From Nevskia soli DSM 19509 (GTDB lineage Bacteria > Pseudomonadota > Gammaproteobacteria > Nevskiales > Nevskiaceae): a DNA stretch of 64,000 nt. The notes under the pieces were generated by a model. That model did not search any database, had not been told where the DNA came from, and worked only from the letters and a program-made list of their open reading frames with translations. The position numbers and the translations under genes are program-made. Of this stretch, positions 7,634-16,009 are shown piece by piece. How positions within the stretch are numbered: the stretch's first letter is position 1; each line of letters opens with the position of its first letter. The DNA lies in the NCBI RefSeq assembly GCF_000711955.1, contig NZ_KL544000.1, positions 68,738 to 132,737 of the forward strand, read 5' to 3'.

Positions 7634-8458
7634 ATGGAAGGGGTGGATCTGCTGCATGACCTGGTGCTGTTCCGCAATCTCCCGTCCGAATTGCTGCGAC
7701 CGCTGCAGGCCGCCGCGGTAAGACGCAGCTTCGCCGCGGGTGAACCGATTTTCCTCTACGGCGAAGCGCCGGACTTCTTCTACGTGGTGGAAAGCGGCGC
7801 GGTGGACGTGGCCGTGCCGGCGCAGGCCGGCGAGATCGTGGTCGCCAGCTTCGAGACCGGCTCCTTCTTCGGCGAACTGGCGGTATTCGACCGGCAGCCG
7901 CGCAGCGCCGGGGCACGCGCAGCGGCAGAAACCTGCCTGATCTGCATCCCCCTGCAGGCGATGGCCGAATTGGTGGAAAACCACGCGCCGGCGGCCCGCC
8001 AGTTCATCAGCGCCCTGGCCCTGCGTTTACGCAGCGCCGACGATCTGCTGTCGCGGCTGCAGGTACAGAACGTGAACGAGATCGCCGACGAACGGATGAG
8101 CTTCGGCGACCGCGTGGCCGACAAGGTGGCCCGCTTCGGCGGCTCCTGGACCTTCATCATCAGCTTCATGTCGTTCCTGCTGCTGTGGATGCTGGGGAAC
8201 ACCGCCTACTTGCTGAGTTCGCCGCCGGATCCGTTTCCCTACATCTTCCTCAACCTGATCCTGTCCTGCGTCGCGGCGCTGCAGGCGCCGGTGATCATGA
8301 TGAGCCAGAACCGGCAGAACATTAAGGACCGGCTGCAGGCTGACCAGGAATTCCAGATCAACGTCAAGGCGGAGATCGCGGTGCAGCAACTGCACCGCAA
8401 GATCGACGAACTGCGTGGCACCATGCTGCAGCACCTGCACTCGCAGGGATCGCACTAG
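7634..8458 (+). CDS. Cyclic-nucleotide-binding domain / DUF1003 membrane protein
   Basis: A 274-residue protein. Residues about 12-130 are a cNMP-binding (CRP-like) beta-roll with the phosphate-binding cassette FGELAVFDRQPRSAGARA at 79-96, close to the canonical FGE...PRxA pattern, so cyclic-nucleotide binding is plausible. Residues about 155-245 are a DUF1003 domain with two membrane helices (FIISFMSFLLLWMLGN and YIFLNLILSCVAALQAPVIM) and the conserved MMSQNRQ..KDR..AD.(E/D)FQIN motif. A C-terminal helix completes it. The ATG at 7634 has GGGAG 8 bases upstream; the GTG at 7631 is a possible alternative. The fusion suggests a membrane protein gated by cyclic nucleotide; the DUF1003 function is not known. 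Its stop shares a CTAG with the convergent lipoprotein gene. Confidence 0.88.
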   Translation: MEGVDLLHDLVLFRNLPSELLRPLQAAAVRRSFAAGEPIFLYGEAPDFFYVVESGAVDVAVPAQAGEIVVASFETGSFFGELAVFDRQPRSAGARAAAETCLICIPLQAMAELVENHAPAARQFISALALRLRSADDLLSRLQVQNVNEIADERMSFGDRVADKVARFGGSWTFIISFMSFLLLWMLGNTAYLLSSPPDPFPYIFLNLILSCVAALQAPVIMMSQNRQNIKDRLQADQEFQINVKAEIAVQQLHRKIDELRGTMLQHLHSQGSH

Positions 8459-9072
8459 TTCGATGCAGCCTGCTCGTGCTTTTCCGGCGGCAGCAAGTTG
8501 CTGTCGGTCCAGGATACGAACAAGGCCATCACGGTCTTGCGCTGCGACCGGCCGTATTCCGGCCCGCTTGATGCCACCAGACCGCCCTCCTTCTGGCTGA
8601 AGCCGGTCAGAGCCAGCTTGGACACGCCGATCTGCCGGGTGATCTTGAAGAAGGCGATTTCCGGGAAGGTCAGGGTTCCGGCGAAGGGAATCGGCAGCGG
8701 GAAGCTCGGGATACCGATGAGGAAGGTGCTGTAGTCGATCGACTGCGCACCGGAACGCAGCTCCACCACCACGTCGGCGTCCTTGCGGTCGCTCATCAGG
8801 TGGGCGCCCTGCCGCAGCAGCTGGTCGCGCACCGCGGCGATGGTGTACTTGGGCAACACCACGCCATCGGTGTCGTAGTACTGCGTGTCGACGAAGACCT
8901 TGCTCTCGGCCGGCAGCGGCAGCTTGATCTGGTCCACCGCATGGTCGACGGCGGTGGAGACCAGCAATTCCTCGGTGGCGGTTCGCGGCGGATCGGTCTG
9001 CCGATCGGTGGCGCAGCCGGCAATCGACAGCAACAAGAGAGCCGGCAGCGCCAGGGAGATTTTCTTGAGCAC
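8455..9072 (-). CDS. Lipoprotein of unknown function
   Basis: A 205-residue lipoprotein. MLKKISLALPALLLLSIAGC is a signal peptide with a clear lipobox (SIAGC, Cys 20); position +2 is Ala, so outer-membrane sorting is expected. The mature protein has the pattern of a small alpha/beta lipoprotein domain: LPLPAESKVFVDTQYYD, AAVRDQLLRQGAHL, then DADVVVELRSGAQS. That last part recalls DUF6655-like lipoproteins, a tentative assignment. It converges with the cNMP/DUF1003 gene; the two stop codons share four bases (8455-8458). Confidence 0.8.
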   Translation of the reverse strand: MLKKISLALPALLLLSIAGCATDRQTDPPRTATEELLVSTAVDHAVDQIKLPLPAESKVFVDTQYYDTDGVVLPKYTIAAVRDQLLRQGAHLMSDRKDADVVVELRSGAQSIDYSTFLIGIPSFPLPIPFAGTLTFPEIAFFKITRQIGVSKLALTGFSQKEGGLVASSGPEYGRSQRKTVMALFVSWTDSNLLPPEKHEQAASN

Positions 9073-9228
9073 TTTCTACGGCCCATCAGGGCCGCCGGAA
9101 CACGGCGGCGGTCGTCCATCCCTGAACGTACGGGAGTACTGACAGCCCGGGGCGGGCAGGAGTTCAACCGAATCCGGCGAAAAAGATCGAGCAGGATCAG
9201 GGCCGCCGCGACTGGGGGAGCCCCGGTT

Positions 9229-9672
9229 CTATTTCACATATGCGGCGTGGTCGATCACCGCATCCGGTGCGCCGCGCGCCAGCGCGGTGCGGAGATGCTC
9301 CGGCAAGGGCTGCTTGCCCAGAGTCGATGCATCGACGTGCACATAGACCGTCTCCGCGGTGGCGAAGACGCGCTCTTCGCCGGCAATGCGGAATTCGGTG
9401 TACAGGGTGAACGAAGTGTTGCCCAGATGCGTCAGGCGCGGCGTCAGCTCGATCACCTGGTCATAACGCGCGGATGCTTTCCATTCGAACGTCTGCCGTA
9501 CCAGCTGGAAGTCGATGCCGCCGTCGGCCAGTGCTTCGCCATAACCCAGGGCGCGCAGGAACTCGGTGAAGCCCAGATCGACGTAGGCGCCGTAGCGGGC
9601 ATTGAACACGACCTTCTGCGCGTCGCATTCGGCGTAGCGCACGCGCAGGTAGTAGCGGAACGGAGCGCTCAT
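9229..9672 (-). CDS. Acyl-CoA thioesterase, 4HBT/YbgC type
   Basis: A 147-residue hot-dog-fold thioesterase. The active-site segment near residue 14 reads RYAECDAQKVVFNARYGAY, with the Asp in the position conserved in 4-hydroxybenzoyl-CoA thioesterase/YbgC relatives. The later strands (FTLYTEFRI, RVFATAETVYVHVD) complete the fold. It would hydrolyse an acyl-CoA; the chain is not readable. Its ATG overlaps the stop of the upstream glycosyltransferase-like gene as ATGA (9669-9672), so the two are translationally coupled. Confidence 0.85.
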   Translation of the reverse strand: MSAPFRYYLRVRYAECDAQKVVFNARYGAYVDLGFTEFLRALGYGEALADGGIDFQLVRQTFEWKASARYDQVIELTPRLTHLGNTSFTLYTEFRIAGEERVFATAETVYVHVDASTLGKQPLPEHLRTALARGAPDAVIDHAAYVK

Positions 9673-11105
9673 GCGGACGGCTGCGCCGGCGCTTCACCGG
9701 CCGCCTCTTCCGCAGGCGGCGCTTCCGCGGGTGGAATTTCAGCGATCGGCGCCTCGGCCGCAGCAACTTCCATGACCGGCATTGCGGCGAGTGCCGACAT
9801 CTGCGGCTTGCTGCGCCGGGTGCTGCGGTATGTCATCACCACCGCGGCGGCGATGAAGATCGGATCGAGCGGCTTGCGGTAACGGCCTTCCATCACCGCT
9901 TCCTGCTGCACCATGAAGTACAGGAACATGCCCAGGCCGCACAGCGGCAGCAGCCACTCGCGTCCGCGGAAGCGGCCACGTGCCGCGCCGACGGCAACCA
10001 CCAGCACCAGGGGCAGCCAGATCCAGCGGGTCCATACCGTGAGCCAGCCGGTGACCGCGGCGCGGTCGTTGTCCGGCCAGGATTGCGCGAACGACAAGTA
10101 GAGAAAATTCTCCCAGTAGCTGCGCAGCCTGGAAAGACGGGGCTGCTGTTCCACGCGCTTGAGTTCGGCGATCCAGCCGGCGCGGCCCTGGCTCAGATCG
10201 ACGGTGATGAACACGGTATCGCTGCGGTCGGTGAGCCAGTCCGAGAAGGGATAGAACGTCGGGTTGTAGAAACTCGGCGAGCCGAACTGGTAACGCCCCG
10301 CCGGACCCAGTTCGATATTGATGTTCTTGTTGCCGCTGGCCTGGTAGATCGGATTCAGATACCCGTTGCCGAAAGGCGCGAAATAGTGGAGGTTGACGCG
10401 GCCATGCAGGCCTGCTGGGACCGCCAGCAGGAGCAGCAGCAACACGCCGATCAATGCCTTGGCCACACGCCGCGGCTGCGGCAGCCAGATGCAGAGCAGG
10501 CACAGCAACCCCAGCGGCAGGGCCACGCTGCGGGTGAACCCGGCCAGCAGCCACAAGGCGCAGGCCAGGGTGAACGCCGCCACTGTGCGCTTGCGCTGCG
10601 CCCGGAACGTGGCCCAGAAAGCAAAGCCGGTCAGGCTCAGCAGCAGGGTTTCGTTCATGAAATAGGCATAGACGCCGATGAAACCGGGTACCGCGGCGAT
10701 CACCAGCGCGCCGCCGCGCGCCCAGTTCTTCGGCAGCAGTTCCTTCAGCGCGCGATACCAGCCGTAGGGCATCGCTGCGCAGAGAAACCCGGTGCCGGTG
10801 GACACCACCGCCCCGACGTTGCCCTTGATCTGGATCAGCAGGTAGAGCCAGACCTGGTACAGCAGCGGATCGCCGCTGCCCATGAAGGTGGGATTGAACA
10901 GGCGCTGGCCGTTCTCCCAGTGCCGCCCGGGATCGGAAAAAAGGTGGCCGAGCGGCGAGTTGTAGAAGGGGAACAACAGCCGCAGCAGCAGGACGGCGCC
11001 GAAAATCCAGCGCAGCACGTGGACGCTGCGCGGTTCCGCGGCGGCGCCGGGCAGCGGCCCGGCTGGCCGTTCCGGGACGGCGGAAATGGACGATGGGATT
11101 TGCAT
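9669..11105 (-). CDS. Polytopic membrane protein, glycosyltransferase-like
   Basis: A 478-residue inner-membrane protein with about 10 hydrophobic segments. A short cytoplasmic N-terminus is followed by the first membrane helix (WIFGAVLLLRLLFPF) and then a periplasmic loop with DPGRHWENGQR. That loop is in the place and style of the first-loop Asp of GT-C (ArnT/PMT-like) transferases that use polyprenyl-phosphate sugars. A large extracytoplasmic loop (about residues 240-340) separates the helix groups. The last 35 residues are an Ala/Glu/Pro-rich tail, probably disordered. I set the start at the ATG at 11105, after which the first helix begins at a normal distance; the ribosome site is weak. 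It is translationally coupled to the thioesterase and sits next to GtrA. The donor and acceptor are unknown. Confidence 0.7.
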   Translation of the reverse strand: MQIPSSISAVPERPAGPLPGAAAEPRSVHVLRWIFGAVLLLRLLFPFYNSPLGHLFSDPGRHWENGQRLFNPTFMGSGDPLLYQVWLYLLIQIKGNVGAVVSTGTGFLCAAMPYGWYRALKELLPKNWARGGALVIAAVPGFIGVYAYFMNETLLLSLTGFAFWATFRAQRKRTVAAFTLACALWLLAGFTRSVALPLGLLCLLCIWLPQPRRVAKALIGVLLLLLLAVPAGLHGRVNLHYFAPFGNGYLNPIYQASGNKNINIELGPAGRYQFGSPSFYNPTFYPFSDWLTDRSDTVFITVDLSQGRAGWIAELKRVEQQPRLSRLRSYWENFLYLSFAQSWPDNDRAAVTGWLTVWTRWIWLPLVLVVAVGAARGRFRGREWLLPLCGLGMFLYFMVQQEAVMEGRYRKPLDPIFIAAAVVMTYRSTRRSKPQMSALAAMPVMEVAAAEAPIAEIPPAEAPPAEEAAGEAPAQPSA

Positions 11106-11196
11106 GGAGGGGCATAGGATTGCCGATTGGCGCGGCGCGCGCCAGCCAGCGGACGGCAGCGGTCGTTTCGCGCCGCCGGCTCCCGCCCTGAAGCCC

Positions 11197-11676
11197 TCAG
11201 GGCGTCCCGGTCGCGGGATCGGCCTTGCGCGCGACGGACCGGGGAAAGACGAAGTAGCGACAGCCGAAATAGAAGGCGACCGAATACAGCGGCATGCCGA
11301 CAAGATGCGCCAGGTAGTCGTTGCAGCCGAGATGAAGCGCAGCCAGGACCACCGTGATATTGATCAGGTAGGATCCCAGGAAGACCAGCATGAAACGCAG
11401 CAGCGCCGGCAGCAGGCGGTCGTCGTGCGCGAAGGTCCAGCGCCGGTTGAGCAGAAAGCTGCAGGCCAGGCCTACCGTGTAGCCGGCGATGTTGGCCGGC
11501 ACATCGGCAAAGCCGGCCATCGACTTCAGGCCGAAGATGACGGCGACACAGAGCAGCGTGTTGATCACGCCGACGCCGGCGAATTTCAGCGCGGTGTGAC
11601 CGAGCAATGCCCGCCAGCCGCCGCCCGCCCGCGGCGCAGGCCCAGCCTCCCGCCCATCGTTCACTGGAAAATCCAT
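11197..11676 (-). CDS. GtrA-family membrane protein
   Basis: A 159-residue protein with four membrane helices. The GtrA pattern is clear: FAGVGVINTLLCV at the first helix, ANIAGYTVGLACSFLLNRRWTF in the second, and KFV/GCRYFVFP at the end. GtrA proteins are thought to flip polyprenyl-phosphate-linked sugars. The ATG at 11676 places a 22-residue cytoplasmic tail before the first helix. The next gene on the same strand, 91 bp away, is a polytopic glycosyltransferase-like protein, the usual partner of GtrA, so the pair may decorate a cell-surface glycan. Confidence 0.85.
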   Translation of the reverse strand: MDFPVNDGREAGPAPRAGGGWRALLGHTALKFAGVGVINTLLCVAVIFGLKSMAGFADVPANIAGYTVGLACSFLLNRRWTFAHDDRLLPALLRFMLVFLGSYLINITVVLAALHLGCNDYLAHLVGMPLYSVAFYFGCRYFVFPRSVARKADPATGTP

Positions 11677-12253
11677 CGTACGCCGGTCTGATGATTCGAA
11701 TGATCCGCGGCCGACACTACCACAGCCGCCGACTGTCCCGACCCGGAAGATGCCGGACCCCGGCGTGGCCGATGCGGCGTTGCGCGACAGGGCTGCATCG
11801 CATGTGCGGGAAGCGATCACCATAGCTTTACAAAGCGGAACCGCTGCGGAACTGCTTTTGGCATCCAAATCCATTATTCTGACGGGGCAACTGTGGGCAA
11901 CCACTCCCGGTCGCTGAGTGTTCCGCACGACCACCAGAGCCGGCAACCTGCGCCCCGTACATTGCTCCATGTGCGGGGCGCATTTCTTGCCCCCGCGTTC
12001 TCCTTCGGCTGCGGCGGCGCTGCCCGGTATCGATCCTGAAGAAGTGCGGGCCAGGCAGCACGGGCCTGGACGGTACAGCCCGGGGCCGCCCGCCTAGTAC
12101 TGTTGCAGCGCTATATCAGCTGTGCCTCCCAATTCGGAAAATTTGCTGCGCCTTCATGGTGCTGCGGGGGAAAACTGCGGTAATCGCCTGATTTACCGGG
12201 AGTCCGCGGAAAATATGATTTAGGATTCAGGTGTCGCACAGGGAGGAGATCAC
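11677..12253. other. 577-bp divergent intergenic region
   Basis: Non-coding as far as I can see. Lies between the divergent gtrA-like and SBBP-repeat genes and should hold both promoters. Composition falls in GC around 12110-12240, just before the SBBP gene, which fits a promoter region. Confidence 0.5.
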
Positions 12254-14593
12254 ATGGACCGCAAGAGTCTGGCAGCGACCTCGCTGCTTTGTTGCTGCGC
12301 GTTTCTCGCCTTTCCCGCCTATTCCAAGGCCCCGGACGCCGCACTTAAGGCGACGGCCGCGGCGCAATACGGCAACCTGCCTTTGGCCTTCGAGGTCAAC
12401 CAGGGCCAGGCGCACCCTTCGATGCAATTTCTGGCGCGGGGCGCCGGCTACGGCATCGGCCTCGGCACCCGGGGCGCGGTACTGAGCCTGCCCGTCGCGG
12501 CCCCAACCGACACCCACGGCCGGCGGCAAGCGCTCGGCGCCGTGCTGCATGAACACCTGGTCGGCGGCAACAGCGCCAGCGTGCTGAGCGGCGAGGCAGC
12601 GTTGCCCGGCAGCAGCAACTATCTCGAAGGTAACGACGCGCGGCAATGGCGTACCGGCATCGCGCAGTACGCCAGGGTACGGCAGGCCGGCGTCTATCCC
12701 GGTGTGGACCTGGTCTACTACGGCAACCAGAATCGGCTCGAATACGATTTCAATGTAGCCCCCGGCGCCGATCCGCGCACCATCGTGCTGCAGTTTGACG
12801 GTGCGCGGAAACTGCGCCTGGATGCCGACGGCAACCTGCTCATCACCATCGCCGCCGGCGATGTGGTGCAACAACATCCGCTGGTCTACCAGGACGATGC
12901 GGACGGGCGGCGCACCACGGTAGCGGCCGCCTACCGGCTGCTCGGCCGCGACAGGGTCGCGTTCCAGGTGGCCGCTTACGATACCGGTCGCACTCTGGTG
13001 ATCGATCCGATCCTGGCACTGAACCTGTACGTGCCGGGCGTCAATACCGAGGTGGAGAAGGCGGTGGCGGTGGACAGCGCCGGCAGCGCCTACATCGCGG
13101 GTTATTCCACGCCGATGAACTGGCTTCGCAACCTGCCGCTGGTCGGCACCCTGATCCACTACGACGCCTTCGTCGCCAAGTTGAACCCGGACGGCAATGC
13201 CCTGGTCTACCTGACCTACTTCGGCGGCAGCAGTGACGACGAGGCGAATGCCGTCGCGGTGGATGCGGCGGGCAGCGCCTACGTCACCGGCTATACCAAC
13301 TCGAACGATTTCCCGACCCTCAATCCCGCGCAGCGCAGCAAGCAAGGCTACGACGACGCTTTCGTGGTCAAGCTGAGGCCGGACGGCAAGGGCATGGTGT
13401 ACTCCACCTTCCTCGGCGGCACCTCCAACGACGTCGGAGAGTCGATCGCCGTGGACGCCGCCGGCGATGCCTACATCGGCGGCTACACCGCCTCGCTGTT
13501 CTTCCCCACCACCGGCGGCGCGCTGCAGACCAGCTATGCCGGCGGCAGCTACGACGGGTTTGTGACCAAGCTGAGCCCCGCCGGCAACACGCTGATCTAC
13601 GCCACGCTGATCGGCGGCAGCAATTCGGATTCGGTCAACGCCATCGCCATCGACGGCAGCGGCAACGCCTACGTCGGCGGCAGCACGGCGTCCGCGGACT
13701 TCCCGGTACGCAATGCCTTCCAGCCGGCGCTGTCACCGCCCTTCGTGCAACCGACATCCTCGGACCAGTTCTCCGATGCCTTCGTCGCCAAGATCAATCC
13801 GAGCGGCAGCGCACTGGTTTACTCCACCTACCTCGGCGGCACTTTCGACGATTCGGTCAACGCCATCGCCGTGGACGCCCTGGGCAACGCGTATGTGGCG
13901 GGCAATACCTACAATTATTACAGCTACAGCACCGCCAACAATTTCCCGCAGCAGGCGCCGCTGCAGACCACGGCCGGCCCCGGTTTCGTCACCGAACTGA
14001 GTTCGGCCGGCAATGCCCTGGTGTTCTCGACCTACCTGGATGGCGTCGCCACCGGCGTGGCGCTGGACGTGGCCGGTGACATCCATGTCGCCGGCTACAC
14101 CAGTTCCACCACCTTCCACACACGCCTGCCCTACCAGCCGGCGAACTCGGGCAGCAACGATGCTTACCTGATCAAGATCGGCCCGCACGGCAGCGGTGGC
14201 CTGGTCTACGGCACCTATCTGGGATCGTCCGGCAACGATACCGCCAGCGCCGTCGCCCTCGATAGCCAGGGCAATGCCTACATCGCCGGCAACACTTCCT
14301 CGAAGAACTTCCCCGCGACCAAGCCGGTGCAGGGTGCGAGCTTCGGCCACGGCGACGGCTTCGTCTCCAAGTTCAGTTCCAATGGGCAGACCCTGATGTA
14401 CTCGACCTATCTGGGGGAAACCGATGTCTTCGCCGGACTGGTCACCGCCGGCGGCAAGGGCATCGGCATCTCCATTCCGATCCGCGGCATCATCGGCTGC
14501 ACCCTGCGTGCCCTGCCGGACGGCGTGGTGTTCCCGATCGAAATCCTCTACCCCAGCCACGCGCCCTGCGGACAGCCGCAACCGGCTCCCTAG
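12254..14593 (+). CDS. Secreted SBBP-repeat beta-propeller protein
   Basis: A 779-residue exported protein. Residues 1-25 are a signal peptide (SLLCCCAFLAFPAYSKA). Residues about 35-255 match the N-terminal beta-rich domain usual in this family (LPLAFEVNQGQ near the start; YPGVDLVYYGNQNRLEYDF). Residues about 265-735 carry around nine SBBP units (seven-bladed-propeller-related repeats), each built as D.FV.K...G..L.YSTYLGG..(D/N)D....IAVD..GNAYV.G.T. The C-terminal 45 residues are not repeats. The ATG has a strong ribosome site (GGAGGAGAT). An intrinsic terminator follows at once, so it is a single-gene transcript. Such proteins are cell-surface or secreted with unknown ligand. Confidence 0.88.
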   Translation: MDRKSLAATSLLCCCAFLAFPAYSKAPDAALKATAAAQYGNLPLAFEVNQGQAHPSMQFLARGAGYGIGLGTRGAVLSLPVAAPTDTHGRRQALGAVLHEHLVGGNSASVLSGEAALPGSSNYLEGNDARQWRTGIAQYARVRQAGVYPGVDLVYYGNQNRLEYDFNVAPGADPRTIVLQFDGARKLRLDADGNLLITIAAGDVVQQHPLVYQDDADGRRTTVAAAYRLLGRDRVAFQVAAYDTGRTLVIDPILALNLYVPGVNTEVEKAVAVDSAGSAYIAGYSTPMNWLRNLPLVGTLIHYDAFVAKLNPDGNALVYLTYFGGSSDDEANAVAVDAAGSAYVTGYTNSNDFPTLNPAQRSKQGYDDAFVVKLRPDGKGMVYSTFLGGTSNDVGESIAVDAAGDAYIGGYTASLFFPTTGGALQTSYAGGSYDGFVTKLSPAGNTLIYATLIGGSNSDSVNAIAIDGSGNAYVGGSTASADFPVRNAFQPALSPPFVQPTSSDQFSDAFVAKINPSGSALVYSTYLGGTFDDSVNAIAVDALGNAYVAGNTYNYYSYSTANNFPQQAPLQTTAGPGFVTELSSAGNALVFSTYLDGVATGVALDVAGDIHVAGYTSSTTFHTRLPYQPANSGSNDAYLIKIGPHGSGGLVYGTYLGSSGNDTASAVALDSQGNAYIAGNTSSKNFPATKPVQGASFGHGDGFVSKFSSNGQTLMYSTYLGETDVFAGLVTAGGKGIGISIPIRGIIGCTLRALPDGVVFPIEILYPSHAPCGQPQPAP

Positions 14594-14624
14594 CGCCCGC
14601 ACCGCGACGGAGCCGCTGACTACG

Positions 14625-14652
14625 CCCCGTGCCCAAGGCACGGGGTTTTTTT
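14625..14652 (+). terminator. Rho-independent terminator after the SBBP gene
   Basis: CCCCGTGCC (14625-14633), loop CAA, GGCACGGGG (14637-14645) and seven Ts. Textbook form, 31 bp after the stop codon. Confidence 0.9.
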
Positions 14653-14697
14653 GCGCCTGCGATAGAAGTCCCGGTTCCAGGCGTTAACATTGGCGCG

Positions 14698-15999
14698 ATG
14701 GCATTCCCGCAACTGAACTGGACCACGCGTCCGAGCCGCCCGGCCCTGCTGCGCAACTGGCGCACCCGCGCGGTGTTCTGGTGCGGTGCCATCACCGTGG
14801 GACTGGTGGCGGTGGGCTTTGCCGAGGCCTGCGACTGGGCCATCCATGTCCATGCCCGCTTCATCGCCCGCTGGCCGCTCGCGGCGCCCTTACTGACCCC
14901 ACTGAGCTTCGTGCTGGTGGTATGGGCGACCCAGCGCTTCGTCCCCGGCGCCCGCGGCAGCGGCATTCCGCAGGCCATTGCGGCGCTCGACCTGCCGGAG
15001 ACCGACGACCGTTCGCGGCTGCTGTCCCTGCGCATCGCGCTGGGCAAGATCGTCCTCACCGTGCTGGCCCTGCTCGGCGGCGCCTCGGTCGGCCGTGAAG
15101 GGCCGACGGTGCATGTGGGCGCCTCCATCATGGATGCGCTCGGCCGCTTCGCGCGCTTTCCCTATGACTACCTGCGCCGCGCCCTGGTGCTGGCCGGCGG
15201 CGCGGCGGGACTCGCCGCCGCGTTCAACACGCCGATCGCCGGCATCGTCTTCGCGGTGGAGGAGATGGCGCGTTCGATGGAGGAGCGCACCACCGGCACC
15301 TTGCTCACGGCGGTGATCCTGGCCGGCGTGGTCAGTACCGCCCTGCTCGGCAACTACACCTATTTCGGCGTTTCCAACGCGCACCTGCCGACCGTCGGGG
15401 CCTGGCTCGGGGTGCTGCTGTGCGGCTGCGTCGGCGGTCTTGGTGGAGGTCTGTTCGCCACCGCGCTGATCGCCAGCAGCCGGCGTCTCGCCGCGCTGGC
15501 GGCGCAGCGGCCCATCGCCCTGGCCTTCGCGCTGGGGCTGCTGGTGGCGCTGCTCGGCCTGCTTTCGCAGGGCAGCACCTACGGCACCGGTTACGACCAG
15601 GCCCGCGGCCTGCTCACCGGACAAGCGCATCCCGGGCTGCTGTTCCCGGTCTACAAATGGCTGGCCACGCTGGCCTCCTACTTGACCGGGACGCCTGGCG
15701 GCATCTTCTCGCCGTCGCTGGCCACCGGTGCCGGCATCGGTGCCGACCTGGCGCCGCTGGTGCCGCAGGCGCCGCTCGAAACCATGGTGGTGCTGGGCAT
15801 GGCCGGCTATTTCACCGGGGTGACGCAGTCGCCGCTCACCGGCGCGGTGATCGTGATGGAAATGCTCGATGACCACGCCCTGATCCTGCCGATGCTCGCG
15901 ACCTCCTTCCTCGCCCTCGCCGTATCGCGCCTGGTGTGTAAAGAGCAGATCTATCGCGCGCTGGCGCTGCCCTTCCTCAAACCGTCGCAGCCGGTCTGA
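14698..15999 (+). CDS. ClC-family chloride channel/antiporter
   Basis: A 433-residue polytopic protein with the three ClC anion-binding motifs in order: GSGIPQ near 84, GREGPTVH near 136 (with the gating Glu of E. coli ClcA E148) and GGIFSPSLATGAG near 338. VEEM after FNTPIAGIVFA matches the proton-pathway glutamates (E202/E203 in ClcA), which favours an H+/Cl- antiporter rather than a passive channel. No CBS domains, as in short bacterial members. The ATG at 14698 was chosen because the in-frame region before it lies in the terminator. The next gene starts 10 bases after its stop on a GTG, so the two are probably co-transcribed. Confidence 0.92.
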   Translation: MAFPQLNWTTRPSRPALLRNWRTRAVFWCGAITVGLVAVGFAEACDWAIHVHARFIARWPLAAPLLTPLSFVLVVWATQRFVPGARGSGIPQAIAALDLPETDDRSRLLSLRIALGKIVLTVLALLGGASVGREGPTVHVGASIMDALGRFARFPYDYLRRALVLAGGAAGLAAAFNTPIAGIVFAVEEMARSMEERTTGTLLTAVILAGVVSTALLGNYTYFGVSNAHLPTVGAWLGVLLCGCVGGLGGGLFATALIASSRRLAALAAQRPIALAFALGLLVALLGLLSQGSTYGTGYDQARGLLTGQAHPGLLFPVYKWLATLASYLTGTPGGIFSPSLATGAGIGADLAPLVPQAPLETMVVLGMAGYFTGVTQSPLTGAVIVMEMLDDHALILPMLATSFLALAVSRLVCKEQIYRALALPFLKPSQPV

Positions 16000-16009
16000 G
16001 GCCGGTCCG

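Noticed and set aside
12227..13345. Minus-strand reading frame opposite the SBBP gene
   Set aside because: A frame opened by high GC opposite the SBBP gene; Gln/Val/Asp-rich composition with no motif. Similar opposite frames exist over most genes.
13000..14450. Tandem DNA repeats as a CRISPR or satellite
   Set aside because: These are protein-level SBBP repeats in a real gene; the DNA copies differ too much.
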